DNA of 64,000 nucleotides from Stereum hirsutum FP-91666 SS1 (taxonomy: Eukaryota; Basidiomycota; Agaricomycetes; Russulales; Stereaceae). Numbering within the stretch: position 1 is the first letter of the stretch; each line of letters opens with the position of its first letter. Shown here in pieces: positions 12,062 to 26,241 of the stretch. The stretch covers positions 1,351,253 to 1,415,252 of the forward strand of contig NW_006763131.1 of assembly GCF_000264905.1 (NCBI RefSeq), in the 5' to 3' direction. A program made the position numbers and the translations under genes. The notes beneath the pieces are model-generated. The model saw nothing but the letters and a program-made list of their open reading frames with translations. It made no database searches and was not told the origin of the DNA.

Positions 12062-12511
12062 GATGTTGAGTGGAGGGAAAGGAGGGAAAAGTAAGGTCTT
12101 GCGACTGAGCCGGTGCACTTGATGGCAGCTACTGATGTATGGATCAAATTATGGGCCGTGAGAACGAATTACTTAGACAAGCTTACGATCACTGTAATAC
12201 TTCGATCGTCATTCGCCTCCAACAATACCATGAAGTTTGCCATGAAAATACCCTCGAGCAGATGGAAAGCATGGGCAAAAGTTACATCGAGTGTATTGCC
12301 ACAGCAGTGGGTGGCTCGCATGCGACATGAATGGTGAGAATACGCGTGGGGATTTCTCAGTCTACAGTTACATATGAGGTCGACAAGCAGTGGTAGCACA
12401 CAGCGAACGGAAGAAAGCAACGGGCAGTCGATCAGACAGACATATACTGTGCCATGCTGGGGAAGGGTTAAGGAAGTCAGACGAAATACACGCTGCAAAC
12501 GTACACGGCAC
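12062..12511. other. HEM3 promoter and NFU1 3' flank
   Basis: This is upstream of HEM3 and downstream of NFU1. A plus-strand frame at 12139-12330 starting [12 protein letters not shown] is possible as a small gene (see findings), but I cannot confirm it. Nothing else is seen. Confidence 0.4.
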
Positions 12512-13529
12512 TTACTCAGAGTCGCGCTTCTCTGCCGAGCGCTGTTTTGAGTTCAAGCGCTGCTCAAACTTGGAAAATTCGTCCAAAGCAATCGTCTCTT
12601 CTTGGTCAAGTATCTGGAAATAGTATAGGTCAGAATCAACCACAGATTAATAACAGAGAAATGCGTACCTGCTCCACGCCCTTGACCTCAGGAATATAGT
12701 GCATGAGCATGCGCTCGATACCCGTCTTGAGCGTGACAGTACTAGACGAACACCCTCTGCAACTCCCCTTCAACTTAACCTGTACCAAGCCATCATCCGT
12801 GAACCCTCTATACTCAATATCACCGCCGTCCTCCATGATCGCCGGCCGAACCCTTGTGTCCAATAACTCCTTGATCATCGCAACGGTATCTGTATCCGTG
12901 TCAAGGATACGTGTGTCCTGTGGTCCAGCGTTCTCCCTGTCTTCTTCCGACCGGAATAATGGCTGCCCAGAGGAGAAGAACTCCATGAGGATAGAGTAGA
13001 TTTCGGGCTTAAGGACGCTCCATGGGTTCTCGGAGTCTTTAGATACAGTGACGAAGTCGGGGCCATAGAAGACGGTCTTGACGCCTTCGATGCCCATGAG
13101 ACGAATGGCAAGAGGTGATGTGAGGGCTGATCGGGTGTCGAGGAATTCTGCAGAGCCTGACTCCATGACAGTAACGCCAGGGATAAACTTCAGAGAATCG
13201 TCATTTGGAGTTGTCTCGGTCTGAATAAACATTGAGCGCGCTGACGTATAATGTCAGTAGTGCAGCTGTATGCTAAAAGAATATCTCAACGCACATAAGG
13301 GAGGATTTATCCGACTTGTCGTAGGGGATGTCGTGGGTCGTACGCCGGCCGCAGTGGCAAAAGTAGATCCATGGTGAGCGGAGCACCTCGATGTAGAGCT
13401 GAGGTTGCGAGCAGCCGCCACAAGAGCTGTTGATCTCGGTGGACGACAAATACGTGCTCTAGCTACTCCTGAAAGTGCTTTGAACGATGAAGAGGCCATT
13501 GGAGAAAGAGACATGATGGTTGGCTGCAA
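12512..13529 (-). CDS. NFU1: NFU1-like mitochondrial iron-sulfur scaffold
   Basis: This protein carries Fe-S clusters to late mitochondrial targets such as lipoate synthase. Three exons fit: 13295-13529, 12669-13240 and 12512-12613. They total 909 bases, or 302 residues. The Ser/Arg/Ala-rich first exon is a typical mitochondrial presequence. The Nfu N domain follows (MFIQTETTPNDDSLKFIPG, then GVKTVFYGPDFVTVSK). The C-terminal NifU domain shows RPAIMEDGGDIEYRGF, LKGSCRGCSSSTVTLKTGIE and HYIPEVKGVEQ, with the cluster-binding CxxC in GSCRGCSS. The last exon adds a charged tail (ILDQEETIALDEF). Translation may begin at the first ATG (13529) or at the fifth or tenth codon after it. The function is not affected. 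Confidence 0.92.
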
Positions 13530-13739
13530 GGTGGCGAAGTCAGGATTATAATATGAGCTCAGCGATGACCCAATCCTTCAGTGAGTCAGCAGTTCCTATA
13601 ATTTCACGTGAAGTGCCCATCCGACAGACTGGCGCCATCACTATGTCGTTTGCAGTGACGACTCGATTCCTATGTTTTCTCTGCTGCGTCACAGTGTTCT
13701 TGCCAGCACAAATTCTTTCTCTCCCCCATCACCTCCCTC
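13530..13739. promoter_or_regulatory. Divergent promoter between NFU1 and ALG1
   Basis: Only 210 bases separate the start codons of two genes transcribed away from each other, so they must share an upstream region. Bases about 13711-13740, just before the ALG1 start, are CT-rich. No TATA box is convincing. Confidence 0.55.
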
Positions 13740-16012
13740 ATGGAGGGCTCGGATCCTGGTGCAGACTCTGTCAAGACCACCTCATCTCTGGTTCTCTTTT
13801 TCTTATTTACTCTTGCATTATGGCAGCTCCTGAGACCTCGAGGAACACCCACACTTCGTACTGTGGCAATCCTGGTGCTCGGAGACATCGGTAGAAGTCC
13901 GCGCATGATGTACCATGCAGAGAGCTTTGCGAAACTTGGCTTTGACACATATCTCGTAGGCTACCGAGGTATTATCCTGCACAGGCTTTGAAGGGCTTTC
14001 TTGCTAATTGGTTCGACAATGCTCAGGATCGAAACCTATTCCCGGACTGCTATCCTTACCACGCGTGCACTTCTCTTACCTCCCCACCCCGCCGTCAAAA
14101 GTTGGCCGTCTCCCTTTCATTATCGTGGCACCGTTCAAGGTCGTCCGGCAGACGTTGACAATACTCATCACGTTGCTGTGGCGTCTCCCGCATGTTCCTG
14201 AGTTCATCATGGTCCAAGTATGTTGTGGATCTACTGCACGTCATCTTTAAACATTCTGATGGAGATATCCATATAGAATCCTCCAAGTATACCGACTCTT
14301 GCGCTAGTGTGGCTCTTTGCCAGGATTCGTGGAAGTAAAATCATTATAGACTGGCACAACACGGGATATAGCATCCTCGCTCTCAGACTGGGGGACGAGC
14401 ACATACTGGTGAAACTTGCAAGGGCGTCAGTATTTCCTCCCATTCATGTTGAATATAATAGTTACACGACGTTCTTTCCAGGTTTGAGGCGTATTTCGGC
14501 CGTTCCGCCTATGCCCATTTATTCGTTACAAGAGCCATGCGCACAGCTCTCGTCGAAGAGTGGCATCTGCAGTGGGTAACAGAATTCTCGGTCATCGTCC
14601 TGGTCGGCTGACGATCTGGACTCTTAGAGGCTTAGGAGCTGTTTTACACGATCGTCCTCCGTCTTACTTCCATCGTTGCACTCCATCCGAAGTTCACGAG
14701 GTAAGCGTCCGTGACCGTCTCAACTAACAGGAGCTCAACCACCTCACCCAGCTCTTCCTGAGATTATCTCCTTCATTACCACAAAAATTTCTTCCCGAAT
14801 ACTCCACGCCATATTCCACACCATTTACCCACATCTCTAATCATACACAATCCTCAAGCTCTCGCCCAGCCATACTCGAACAGCTCAGCATGCCGTCCCT
14901 TCGTTCGGACCGTCCCGCTATTGTCGTGAGCAGCACCAGCTGGACCCCCGACGAGGACTTCTCCATCCTCCTCAAAGCTCTAACTCTATACGAAAAACAA
15001 GCTCGGGAAATAAACCGCGTCTTCGAGGCAGAAGAGCAAGATGCTCAGGCTCATGGCGAGCCGCCCAGCGTGAAGGGAAGGCTTCCTAAGCTGCTGATGA
15101 TTGTGACCGGGAAAGGACCATTGAGGTCCAAGTACATGAACGAGGTTCAGAGGCTACAAAATGGCGATGAAGGAAACGAACCGTGGGAGTGGGTCCAGTG
15201 TATCAGCCTGTGGCTCGAAGCACAGGATTATCCACTGTTACTCGGTGAGTTATGATCTCCGAGACTGTCGATATCGAGGATCCTTTCGGCATCCGGAATG
15301 GTTTGTCTGAAACAGGTCACTCCCGAATCGGGGTGCGATCGACAGCAGTTACGCAACTCAGACCTCTTCACTCTGCCTGCCAACGGTGTTCACAGGCCGG
15401 TGTATTGTTCATTTTGCTGATTTGGACCTCTCTTTGATGTAGGCTCCGCTGATCTAGGGATTTCCTTGCACTCGAGTTCCTCGAATATGGACCTACCGAT
15501 GAAAGTGGTAGACATGTTCGGTTGCGGCCTGCCTGTGTGCGCTCTCGACTTTGCTTGGTAACACACTCTTTCTCTTTCAGTTCTGACCAGGCAAATGTCT
15601 AATCGACGTACTTCCGTACACAGCCTTTCAGAACTCGTGAAAGACGGAACAAACGGTCTTGTCTTCAACTCTGCCGAACAACTCGCCAAACAACTCGAGG
15701 TCAGGGCCACTTCACACTATCTCGGGTTACGTTTCCCAAACCACCGCTAATACTGTCCACATTTCTTGACCACGTCATACACAGACCCTTCTCTTATCCT
15801 TCCCGGCCTCAAAAGCCCTCGACAACCTCCGATCCTCTCTCCGTCGCGCTTCCAAGGCGTCGATTACCTCGCACGAATTGAGTAGCGTAGGCGAGGAGCT
15901 GGACAGCGATTGGGAGTGGAACAGTTGGGACGATAACTGGGCGAAGGTCGTGAAGCCTTTGGTGTTGAGTGATGTGCAGGCTGGACATGCCGCAGAGTAC
16001 ACTTTGCGGTGA
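13740..16012 (+). CDS. ALG1: Chitobiosyldiphosphodolichol beta-mannosyltransferase
   Basis: Alg1 adds the first mannose to the dolichol-linked GlcNAc2 precursor on the cytosolic face of the ER, an essential step of N-glycosylation. The start at [10 protein letters not shown] is followed by one membrane segment ([17 protein letters not shown]) and the GT33 N-terminal half: [26 protein letters not shown] joined to SKPIPGL, and [13 protein letters not shown]. Later exons give [40 protein letters not shown], then [11 protein letters not shown] joined to [14 protein letters not shown]. The donor-binding half ends at the stop in 16010-16012. About eight short introns remove the interruptions, and I see no lesion. 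The gene is divergent from NFU1. Confidence 0.9.
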
Positions 16013-18014
16013 AGTTGATATAGAAGTCAGTGCAAGGCTGGTCGCCGCGAATCCGGTTGGGACTTGCCAGTCTTCCAACCACTATGACTCTGGATCTCAG
16101 ACGGTATGTTCTTGTTTCGACTCGAACCTCTCTGTCGTTCTTCCGACGGGCGGTGTGGCTCCGTATCGGGGCACTTTGCAGTTCGACATGTATGCCGCGA
16201 TTGGCAGACTTGTCTTAGCGAGTGAGGAGAGATACTCGAGCTCGGGAAGGTCTCCGAAATGACATATTCAAGTCGTTGATTGGCCAGCGGCCACTCGGTG
16301 CCCCGATCGAGGTCGAATATACACACCTTCTTTCTGATGTCGGAAAAGTGACATTTGGCTAGTTAGGCATAGCAGAGCCTAACGCACGGGAATTGGGATA
16401 GTTATGCCTGCTTAGGCGGTCAGTGTAGGCCAGTAAGGGCTAGCAAGGCATAGGTTGGAATAATGTGTGCCAGCTGCGAAGGCCTGACCGGGCCTGACAA
16501 GGGCTGAAGATGCCTGGTCAGCCTTCGCACGAGCCGTAGCCATGTCTGGCAACGACTGAGCACACCTATTTGTCAATATTCAGCCCATCTGTTAGGCACA
16601 CCCGATAGTGCTTTCTTTTGCATTTCGGACAATTTCTCGGGCAAGCTGCGAGGCCTGTGGTGAGAATGAGCAACACACGATGTGTATACCAGCAAGTGAA
16701 CTACACATTATATATAATATGTCTCCCCATTATTATACTCCACGATGACGCAGTGGTCATCACACCGGCGTTTACGCGTGCGACTTACTATGAGGTCGTC
16801 AGTTCGAACCCTAGCCTTCAAAGTCTGAGTGACTACTTCGGTAAGTGACAGCGGTTTGCAGAATCGTAGTCGCATCCAGATTTCTCGCGGAGAAGCCTGT
16901 GCTCCACTCGGAGCTGTCTCCGGCCATTCCGACGGGCCACTCTACACGGGGCCACAGTGCTCGTCCTCGAGCCAGCCTCGATGCTGCCACTTAAATATTG
17001 GGTTTTAAGACTGTGAGTGTGTCAACAACACACTAGAATCACTTGTACAATTTTTGAGATGGAGATATCTCGAAACATTGCTTTTCAGTGGAGGGTGGCC
17101 CGCCGCCAGAGGACGGTACCGGTGGTCGTGGCGCTCACAACCTGTTATGGGAGTCGGTTGCGTCAGAAGAAGCCGCAAGCCCCATCGCAGAAAAAAGCGA
17201 CTGCGACTACGATTCTGCAAATCGCTGGAAGCAAGCCGTCCTATACGAACGACTGTACGGTAAGTAAGGAATGCAAGGGTCACTACGCCACTACGCCTAC
17301 AGTAGTACCTAGTGCTACGAGGCAACGAAGCTATTTTTCACTGTACAGGAGCACAAGGCTGATCAGGCTAGCTAGGCCTGGTCAGGCAGAAATTCCCCTT
17401 CCTGAAACTTGTTAGGCCTGGTCAGGGGGGCACATCCTGACAGAACTAATTATGCCTAGCTCGCCAAGATCTGGCCGACCCGGGCAAATGCAAGTTTTGC
17501 GACAGAATCACTCATTGGCAACTACGCGTGGTGTTCAAATATTCGTGTGTTTGCGGAGGAGCTCCGGTCATGCAGGATCATGCTCAATATCTTCTCATCC
17601 ACGAGCCGGATGTCTGAAGCTAGAGGCCGTCACTGATACTACCGAACAGTTTCCTGGCCCGGGAAGGAGACCACCGGGGGTCCCTTCAGAGCTCGTAGGT
17701 AAGAAGGCTAAGTAACTCTTACGCTAAGGTCCTGCGGCAGTGCGAGCAGTTGTTTCGCGTTGTAGGACACGATCGAGTACACTTGATATATGCTCATTTC
17801 TGTCCCCACAGCCTCTCTCATCGTGTTATAAAGACATGCCATCTCGACACATTTATCGCCCATTCCCCAGTTCTGCTCTCTCTCATTCGGACTGAGTTCT
17901 CCTGGTTTCGAACGCGCCACCTACTACCTGTCATTCTTTCACGGCCGTCTCGACACTAATATTTACTTTCTTGCCTCGGACCCTCATCCACAAGACTCCC
18001 CACGCCAGTCGCTA
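16013..18014. other. Repeat-rich gap between ALG1 and chitinase
   Basis: No gene can be supported. The sequence is rich in variants of TAGGC and GGCCTGGTCAGG on both sides (about 16350-16530 and 17360-17470), with a local hairpin at 16475-16529. A tRNA-like pair of promoter boxes lies near 16742-16812. The pattern suggests an old, decayed mobile element. See findings. Confidence 0.45.
16475..16529. repeat. Imperfect inverted repeat (hairpin)
   Basis: Left arm 16475-16493 (TGCGAAGGCCTGACC...) pairs with right arm 16512-16529 (...GGTCAGCCTTCGCA). One mismatch and one bulged base separate them from perfect pairing, and the loop is 18 bases. Related words occur near 17370-17430. Confidence 0.6.
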
Positions 18015-19594
18015 ATGTTTCCCACTGCGGCCCTATTCTTATCTCTCTTGGTGGCATCCGCGTCATCCTCTCCCACAAACCTGAGTCGACGTACCACGTC
18101 TCCGGTCGCAGTTGGCTATTATACCGGATGGCACAACGATGACTTTCCTCTCACTGATGTGAGCTGGGAAAAATATACGCACATGATATATTCTTTTGCG
18201 TGAGTCTAACCTTTCTCAGTATGGATTAACTGTCGGAACACTACGCTGAACTTTGGTTCTGTCCTCGACGATGACAGTGAGACGGTGGAAGATCCCTCCG
18301 GGGCTCTATATTTGAACCGCTCCAGCCCAGAGGTCATACCTGATTTCGTCAAGGCAGCGCATGATAATGTACGAGCTTAAGTCCCTGAGCAATTGAAACC
18401 TTTTGGCTAAATTACCTTTATATCGCATAGAACGTCAAGGCCATGATCGCTGTAGGAGGTTGGACCGGCTCCTTGCACTTTTCTACCAACGTGGAAAATG
18501 ATGCCAACCGGAAGGCCTTCGTCCAGAGCGTCGTCAGTCTCGTTCAGAGCTACGGTTTTGACGGTGTAGACTTCGAGTAAGTGCCACCCCACGTGCAGAC
18601 CTGAATAATCCTTTCCGGGCGCTCACCTCCGATGATTTAGCTGGGAGTATCCGGGCAGCGAAGTCGGCGTCGGCTGCAACGCGAAGAGCCCCGATGACAC
18701 TGCCAATTACCTTCTTTTCCTCCAAGAACTCCGCGCAGACCCAGCCGGCAAAGATTTCGTTGTCAGTGCCCCTACTGCAGTGAGACCCTGGCTGGATGCG
18801 AGTGGCAACCCTTCGAGTGACGTCTCAGGCTTCGCCGACGTCCTTGACTTTATCACGATCATGAACTATGACCTTTGGGGGGTGAGTCCTCATTGATTTA
18901 TACTGTTTCGACTCTCTGACTCCTTGGTTTGACTTCATAGAGCTGGAGCGCGACAGCGGGACCCAACGCACCTCTCGACGATTCATGCGAGAGCGCGGAC
19001 AAGCAAGAGGGGTCGGCCGTGTCTTCCGTCAAGGCGTGGAACGATGCTGGAATGCCGTCCGACCACATCGTCATGGGCGTGGCGACGTATGGGCATTCGT
19101 TCAGCGTTAATGCATCGTCCGCATTCCCCAACGGCGACGGCGTGCTCGCAGCTTACCCATTGTTCGACGCTAGCGTCCGATTAGTGGGAGATAGCTGGGA
19201 CAATTCCACCGGCAGTGACGTATGCGGCAAGCCATTCCTCGCCAGTGGAAATATGGATCTCTGGGGTTTGGTCGAGGGTGGATGGTTGACTGAGGAAGGC
19301 GTCGCCGCGGATGGTATTGCGTATGTTTACGGTGACTGTGACCGGACGGTAAGCCGCACTTTGTTCGGACCCGTTGTCGATATTTTACTAATATATTGTC
19401 CCGACACTTGATAGCCTCGGGTCTATAACCAGGAGGCAGAGCATTTTGTCTCTTTTGATGATGCGACGTCGGTCGCTGAAAAGGGCGTACTGATTAGCAC
19501 TATGGGCCTTCGTGGGTTTGCGATGTGGGAGGCGGGAGGTGATTACAAGGACATCCTTCTGGACAGTGTTCGCGCGTCGTCGTCCCTATTCTAA
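18015..19594 (+). CDS. Secreted GH18 chitinase
   Basis: This endo-acting chitinase hydrolyses beta-1,4-GlcNAc chains, probably in cell-wall remodelling. The first exon encodes a clear signal peptide (MFPTAALFLSLLVASASS) and then VAVGYYTGWHND. Later exons give MIAVGGWTGSLHFS and SYGFDGVDF joined to DWEYPGSEVG. This yields the catalytic DGVDFDWE motif (DxxDxDxE) with Glu as the acid. Other conserved blocks are ITIMNYDLWG, VMGVATYGHSF and GLRGFAMWEAGGD. About seven exons fit, ending at 19592-19594. No chitin-binding module or GPI-type tail is visible, so it is a single-domain soluble enzyme of about 400 residues. Confidence 0.9.
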
Positions 19595-20074
19595 CCCCAT
19601 ACACTTTCTTTATTAATGGTATTTACTGTACCGTCCTCTCGTTTCCATCTAATAATCAGCCATGCGCATTTGGTCCCTTACGGGAGATCTCACTTGCTCC
19701 CGGCGGCAACGATAGACACATGTTCACGCTGTTCCCCGGAATATGGCGGTTTCTTAGTGCTCCTGACGGTTGAACCACTCAGCTGCTTACTGCGTACCCA
19801 ACCGTGCAATCTGATAATTTCAGGCTGAATCTCGGTGCAGAGCGTATGCACGCAAATGTTAGCAACAAGCCCTCGACTGAGCGAAAGAAATAATGTGGCT
19901 CGAGACTGGGAATACATAACGCCATCGTAGATACGCCTCCTGACCAGAATCCGGTAGAGTATGTGAACCTGGAAGCTTCGTGGGCAATTCTGGAGGCAGA
20001 GAAAAAAGCGCCGAACCGATGTCACGATTGAGTTCTTCTGTTATCTGATAACACATCCACAACCACGAACAGAA
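19595..20074. other. Convergent 3' flanks, no gene seen
   Basis: This lies between the 3' ends of the chitinase (+) and MetAP2 (-) genes, so it is expected to hold both terminators. Nothing else is recognised. Confidence 0.5.
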
Positions 20075-21866
<1,792 letters not shown>

Positions 21867-22694
21867 GACCGTCGAGTGGAGAGAGGGTATGTCAGTTACT
21901 AACGGTAGGAAGACTGTTATGTATGTTTTGGAATTTGGAGGTGCCTTGAAATCGCGAATCAAAATGACAAGAAGACTGCGCAGTACCCATCGAGACCATC
22001 TTCTCGCGGCGAACATTCGGCAACCGCTGCTTTTAGGCAAATTCCGTGCTCAAAAACCTGGAGAACCCTTCGGGACCTTATCGGAGTCGAACCTAGTCGA
22101 AACGAAACAGCGGTAACAAGATCCTTCAATCCTTCGTTCAACGTTCATACTCCATACATCATGCCAAGAGGACATCCTGCGGTCAGGCCTTGACCTCAGG
22201 CTCTTCATAGTAGGCTTTGTTGAACATTCGCCATTCAGTAATCGTCGACAGATTGCATACCTGCGGCCAGGAATTTACGCTCCTGGTCCGTCATCATGTG
22301 GTCCTTCCTGGCAACTTATGGCCTACACAAGACGCTGCACGGTCTTCCTTACTTCCGCCATAGCTACCATTTCCTAGCTGACTGTCGCGTCGGAGAATTC
22401 GAACTTGATCATATGGACTCACCCTGACTGTTATCCGATAGCAATCTCTCATACGTTCGTCGACTAGTCGAAGGATGTGCACAGGGAGAATTATCCAGTC
22501 AAACTAATGAAAACATTGGATTGTCATGATCTCGGGACTTCGTAGTACACTCGTAATCGGGGCTAGAGAAACAGCAACAACACAACAACAGCACGAGTCG
22601 ACTTCAACGAACAACAAATGTAACCTGCACAGGAATGACGCTCCTCGAACACAAGACCGAAAGAAACAGAAGGCAACGACCGAAAACGACAGGA
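21867..22694. other. Gap between MetAP2 and eEF2, possible small exons
   Basis: The promoter of MetAP2 and the 3' flank of eEF2. A minus-strand open segment at 22235-22307 beginning after a splice acceptor reads KDHMMTDQERKFLAAG and looks protein-like, but its upstream exons cannot be chosen with confidence. See findings. Confidence 0.4.
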
Positions 22695-25600
22695 TTAAAG
22701 CTTGTCGTAGTAGGTGTCGAGAGTAGGAACTTCGGGCTGTCGGAAAATGCTCAGGCTTGAGTGACGCACAGGTGTGATATACGGAAGAACGACGAACCTT
22801 GAGACCCTTGCGGGTACGGATGGTACGGACCAACTCCTCGAGCTTGCTCCCCTTCTCAATGGGGGCTACAGAAGATGTGCGTCAATATATGCTCATACAG
22901 CGCAGAAAAGCTTGAAGTACTCACTTCCGTTCATCAACTCCCAATGATCGAAGACGGCTTGAGGGAAGGCCTGTCCGGAAGTGGCGGAGCGGAGAGCGGC
23001 GTTGAAACCGAAAGACTCCGTAACGGGCAAGTAGGCCTTGACCGTGAACATGGGGGTACCAACACGCTGCTCCTCAGAGAAGACCTGTCCACGACGCTGG
23101 TTCAGACATGAGTAGATACCACCAATGCCGTTCTCCGGGCACTGAATCTCAACTACATAATATGGTCAGACAAAAAGAGTAGATTCGACGAAATATAATT
23201 ACTGACCGAGGTAGACCGGCTCCTGGAGACCAGGGGTCGCGAGAAGGCAGGCAGCATAGGTGACACGACGGCATGTAGGAATGATCTGTCCTCCTCCACG
23301 ATGGATAGCATCGGTGTGAAGCTGGTGGCAACGACGTCGTGAGTAAAAGCGATCCAAGCACGATTACTGGCTAAAACGACGTACCGTAACATCGAGGATG
23401 TTGACACGGACACCACGCATTCTCTCCTCAGCACAGACACCCTCCTTAGTCGCCCACTGGAATGCAGCAATACACGAATCCTTGATTTCGTTAAGGTACT
23501 GCACACCCTTGGTGACATCGACAAGCAAGTTGGGACCGGTGGTATCGGGACCGAAACACCAAATCTTACGAGCGTCGGTGACATCCCAGCCGTACTCGTC
23601 AGCAAGGATACGGGCACGAGCCTTGAAATCGTCACGGGAGTTGATCTTGCCGTTCTCGATGGCGAGGGAGAGCTCATCATCGAGGGGCATGGCCTTCGCG
23701 TAAAGACGATTGTGCTTGTTCTGCGATTTTGAGAGTGCGACGATAGATGACTCGGCCTTGACAGTCTCACAGTAACCAACGACGGGATCAGACTTCTTCA
23801 AAGGAACACCAGCGTGGTCCTCCTCGAGATCCTGTAAGAAGAGTATTTAGTCATGGCAGCGTGCGCAGACGAAGTCACCATACCTTCAAGCAAATTTCCA
23901 GATGGAGCTCACCAGCACCGGCAACAATGTGCTCACCGGTGTCGTTGATCCATGCTTGGACGCAAGGATCCGACTTGGAGAGACGCTTGAGACCTTCGAC
24001 GAGTTTGGGAAGATCAGCGGCGTTCTTGACCTCGACGGCGACCTGGACGACGGGAGAGACGGAGAACTTCATGACCTTCATGTTGTGGGCGGTCTCGGAG
24101 GTGGTAAGAGTACCAGTCTTGAGCAAGAACTGGTCGACACCGACAAGACCGATGATATTACCGGCCGGGCAATCCTCGATGGGCTCGACGTAACGACCCA
24201 TCATGATGACGGTACGCTGGATGGACTTGATGAAGAGGTCCTCCTTCTTGCCGGGAACGTAGTTAGGGCCCTGAATACGGATTTTGGGACCTGACTTGAC
24301 GGTACCGGAGAAGACACGACCGAAAGCGTAGAAGCGGCCCTTGTCGGAAGTGGGGACCATCTTGGAGACATAGAGGACGAGAGGACCTTTAGGGTCGCAG
24401 TCCCTGATACCGATGGCAGACTCATCGTCCATAGGACCCTCGTAAAGGGTCTCGACACGGTAGCGCTGAGCGGTAGCGGGAGAAGGCAAGTTGATGACAA
24501 TCATCTCCAGGAGGGAGTCGCCGGCGGGAAGGAACTTGCGCATGATGACCTTCAGGAGAGCTTTACCCTCGAGATCACGCTCGTCCTGAGCGAGCTTGAC
24601 GTCGAGCTTCTCGAGCATGGGGGCAATCTTCTCCTTCTGGAAGTTCATGACAGCGTCGAAGATCTTGAAGATGGGGTCGAGGACGAACATGTTGAACGCA
24701 CGGTCGAGGGGTTTGCCATCGGCGTCGGTGCCTTTGGTCGTCCACTTGCGGGTGGTGGGGTTGAAGTAGTTGTCGCCCCAGAGCTTTGCCATCATCTTGT
24801 CCTTGTCGACACCGAAACGCTTAGCGTAACGGTGAGCGAACTGACGAAGAGAGAAGCCCCATCCGTGAAGACCAGAGCCGAAGGCGACTGTGCCCTGCTC
24901 GGGGTAAACCTGAACGTCACCGAGTACTGGGTCGTTGTAGGTGGAGATGACGACGTTGACGCTCTCGATGGTGCGCTGGAAAGATTGGTAGAGATCCTCC
25001 TTGGTGACTTGGAGCTCGAGGAGGGCACGATCGACCTTGTTAATGACGATAACGGGCTTGATACGCTCGGTGAGAGCCTGACGGAGCACAGTCTCGGTCT
25101 GAACGCAAACACCCTCGACACAGTCGACAACGACAAGGGCACCGTCGGTAACACGGAGGGCGGCAGTGACTTCGGAGGAGAAATCGACGTGACCGGGCGA
25201 ATCGATCAAGTTGATCAAGAAATCGGTACCTGCAGGAAACGAACACGATCAGAGATAGATGAGGATCAGCGGGACGAAGCTACCGTACCGTCAGTTTTTT
25301 GCTTAATGGCGGGGAGTTCCTCCTTGTCAAACTCGAAGTACATGGAAATAGCAGTGGACTTGATGGTGATACCACGCTCCTTTTCGTCGTCTCTTGTGTC
25401 GGTATAACGAGTGGCGCCGGCCTTGGCGGAGGCAATGATACCAGCTTTCGACACCAGCGAGTCGGTCAAGGTAGACTTTCCGTGGTCGACTGGAGAGGGG
25501 CTATTAGGTTATGCAAGCGCCTGAAATTCAGGAATCGACGTACCATGGGCGATAACACTCATGTTACGAATGTTCGTGGGCTTGTCCATGAGCCCACGGA

Positions 25601-25747
25601 TCTGGTCTAATCATTGAATGAACCGTCAACACCTGCAAGGACGCCGTGGGTGAAATTTTGTTACTAACCTATAGTGAAGTTACTGATGGCAAAGTAGCCA
25701 TGTTAGATGTAATCACCGATGGAGAATATTGAAAATACGTACACCAT
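22695..25747 (-). CDS. EFT1: Translation elongation factor 2 (eEF2)
   Basis: A GTPase that moves the ribosome along mRNA after each peptide bond. The first exons are minute: 25743-25747 (ATGGT) and 25669-25682 (14 bases). They join to give [14 protein letters not shown], the conserved eEF2 start. Next come the G domain ([63 protein letters not shown]), domains II-III and a domain IV end ([16 protein letters not shown], in which the central His is the diphthamide site). The C-terminus is TLDTYYDKL with a stop at 22695-22697. All core motifs are intact. The long main exon shows strong preference for C- and G-ending codons, as expected of a highly expressed gene. Confidence 0.96.
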
Positions 25748-26241
25748 AGTGGCTAGATTTTACAGAGAAGAATACAGAAAAGATTGGAGGAGACGATGGG
25801 GACGTAGGGAGGACAGTCGTCCGTGGCCTGAGCTTGGAGACTGGAGAGGATGACGGGCAGAGGTAAAGTTTTCCAGCCACCTTCCGCTTATCGATCAAGT
25901 TAAGGGCAGGTCTATTACGTAATAACGAGTGTGGCCCACCTCGTCCGTCTCCCTCACCGGCACCGTCGACGCATGATCCGCTCAACTTTTGTACATGCAG
26001 TCACTCGGACTCATCCTACACAAAACTATGGGCACTCGAACTAACACCGATAGATGGAGCTCATTTCAGTCATGCCCCTGAGCGTGGGCGCTCAATATGC
26101 TACCGTCTCCGCTCAACCTGGGTGATCTGTGGAAAGCTTGGAGAAATCAAGATAATGATGTATCGTGCGTTTGACATGCGTGTTTCTTCCCTAGCGATCG
26201 AGAAGAAAGCGACATAGTCAACATGTAAGTACAAGACATGA
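25748..26241. other. eEF2 promoter and ABC transporter 3' flank
   Basis: No gene seen. On the minus strand the segment just upstream of the eEF2 start is CT-rich in places, consistent with a strong fungal promoter. Confidence 0.45.

Noticed and set aside
16742..16812. Candidate tRNA gene
   Set aside because: Box-like words are present but the T-stem and acceptor stem do not pair, so it cannot be called a tRNA. It is kept only as a weak SINE hint.
24832..25407. Antisense frame of 191 codons within eEF2
   Set aside because: It is a shadow produced by the strong codon bias of eEF2 on the opposite strand.
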